NCBI GenBank assembly: GCA_910577075.1
Contig: CAJTKV010000011.1
Span: 17,419 to 24,250 of the forward strand
Length of the DNA: 6,832 nucleotides
Origin: an uncultured Bacilli bacterium
GTDB lineage: Bacteria > Bacillota_I > Bacilli_A > RF39 > UBA660
Direction: 5' to 3'
A model generated the notes under the pieces. That model was not told where the DNA came from, searched no databases, and worked only from the letters and a program-made list of their open reading frames with translations. Each line of letters starts with the position of its first letter. Within the stretch, counting starts at the first letter, position 1. Shown here one piece after another: positions 6,795-6,832 of this stretch. A program made the position numbers and the translations under genes.

Positions 6795-6832
6795 TCATAC
6801 GGTACTGCTATTCCTGTACAAGGACAAAACCC
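6795..6832 (-). pseudogene. Frame-broken upstream continuation of RNase J
   Basis: Reading in from the window edge, one frame gives 'GFVLV' (6831-6817), a second gives 'TGIAVPYEF' (6817-6791), and the third gives the good 'VYDKFIKLK' (from 6794). Homologues as I recall them have a continuous '...VLVTG...EPY...(about 8-10 residues)...KFIKL'. So two frame changes and a short loss are implied within about 40 bases. Error at a contig end is the simplest reading; a real lesion is possible. Confidence 0.5.

Noticed and set aside
6795..6797. TGA read as Trp (Mycoplasma code) to extend the RNase J frame
   Set aside because: The other genes use TGG for Trp, the 1262-codon gene ends at a TGA and neither large frame contains an internal TGA. 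The residues gained beyond the TGA (VLSLYRNSSTV) do not look like RNase J, while the other frames do.
1..6832. Mobile element, CRISPR array or attachment site
   Set aside because: No transposase or integrase motif, no regularly spaced repeat and no terminal inverted or direct repeats flank the paralogue pair; base composition looks even throughout.

Overview
The window is strongly AT-rich, uses TGG for Trp and the standard stop codons, and carries AAGGAG-type ribosome binding sites and T-tailed hairpin terminators. Together with an RNase J whose C-terminal half resembles the form I recall from low-GC Bacillota and wall-less relatives, this suggests an uncultured, host-associated member of the Bacilli (RF39, Erysipelotrichales or Mycoplasmatota-like). 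The lineage is an inference. All genes lie on the minus strand, so the reading order runs from high to low coordinates.

Right edge (about 6832-6066): the C-terminal part of a ribonuclease J gene. It ends in a perfect inverted repeat that contains its stop codon and is followed by a T-tract. The last ~40 bases still encode RNase J-like fragments, but these fall in three different frames. The gene is therefore disrupted at the window edge, either by sequence error at a contig end or by a real deletion.

Centre (5965-2177): a 1262-codon gene with its own good promoter. The protein has an N-terminal winged-helix domain of the AbiEi-antitoxin N-terminal type. A very long series of TPR-like helical hairpins follows, interrupted by two Glu/Lys-rich linkers. 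It ends in several near-canonical TPRs.

Left edge (2107 to beyond base 1): a second gene, open for 702 codons and running off the window. It is a diverged paralogue with the same architecture: winged helix, degenerate TPR-like hairpins, one acidic linker, a 'TYDNIYNLI' unit and the same central core. The two paralogues are separated by 69 bases that hold a weak hairpin terminator and a promoter/leader almost identical to that of the first paralogue.

Each gene thus looks like a separate transcription unit. RNase J (RNA decay and maturation) has no evident functional link with the paralogues. The tandem pair of large winged-helix/TPR proteins is the unusual content. I do not recognise a named family for them. 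A DNA-binding sensor or scaffold is plausible from the architecture but unproven. No CRISPR, tRNA, rRNA, insertion sequence or riboswitch was seen, and no gene-free stretch exceeds about 100 bases.
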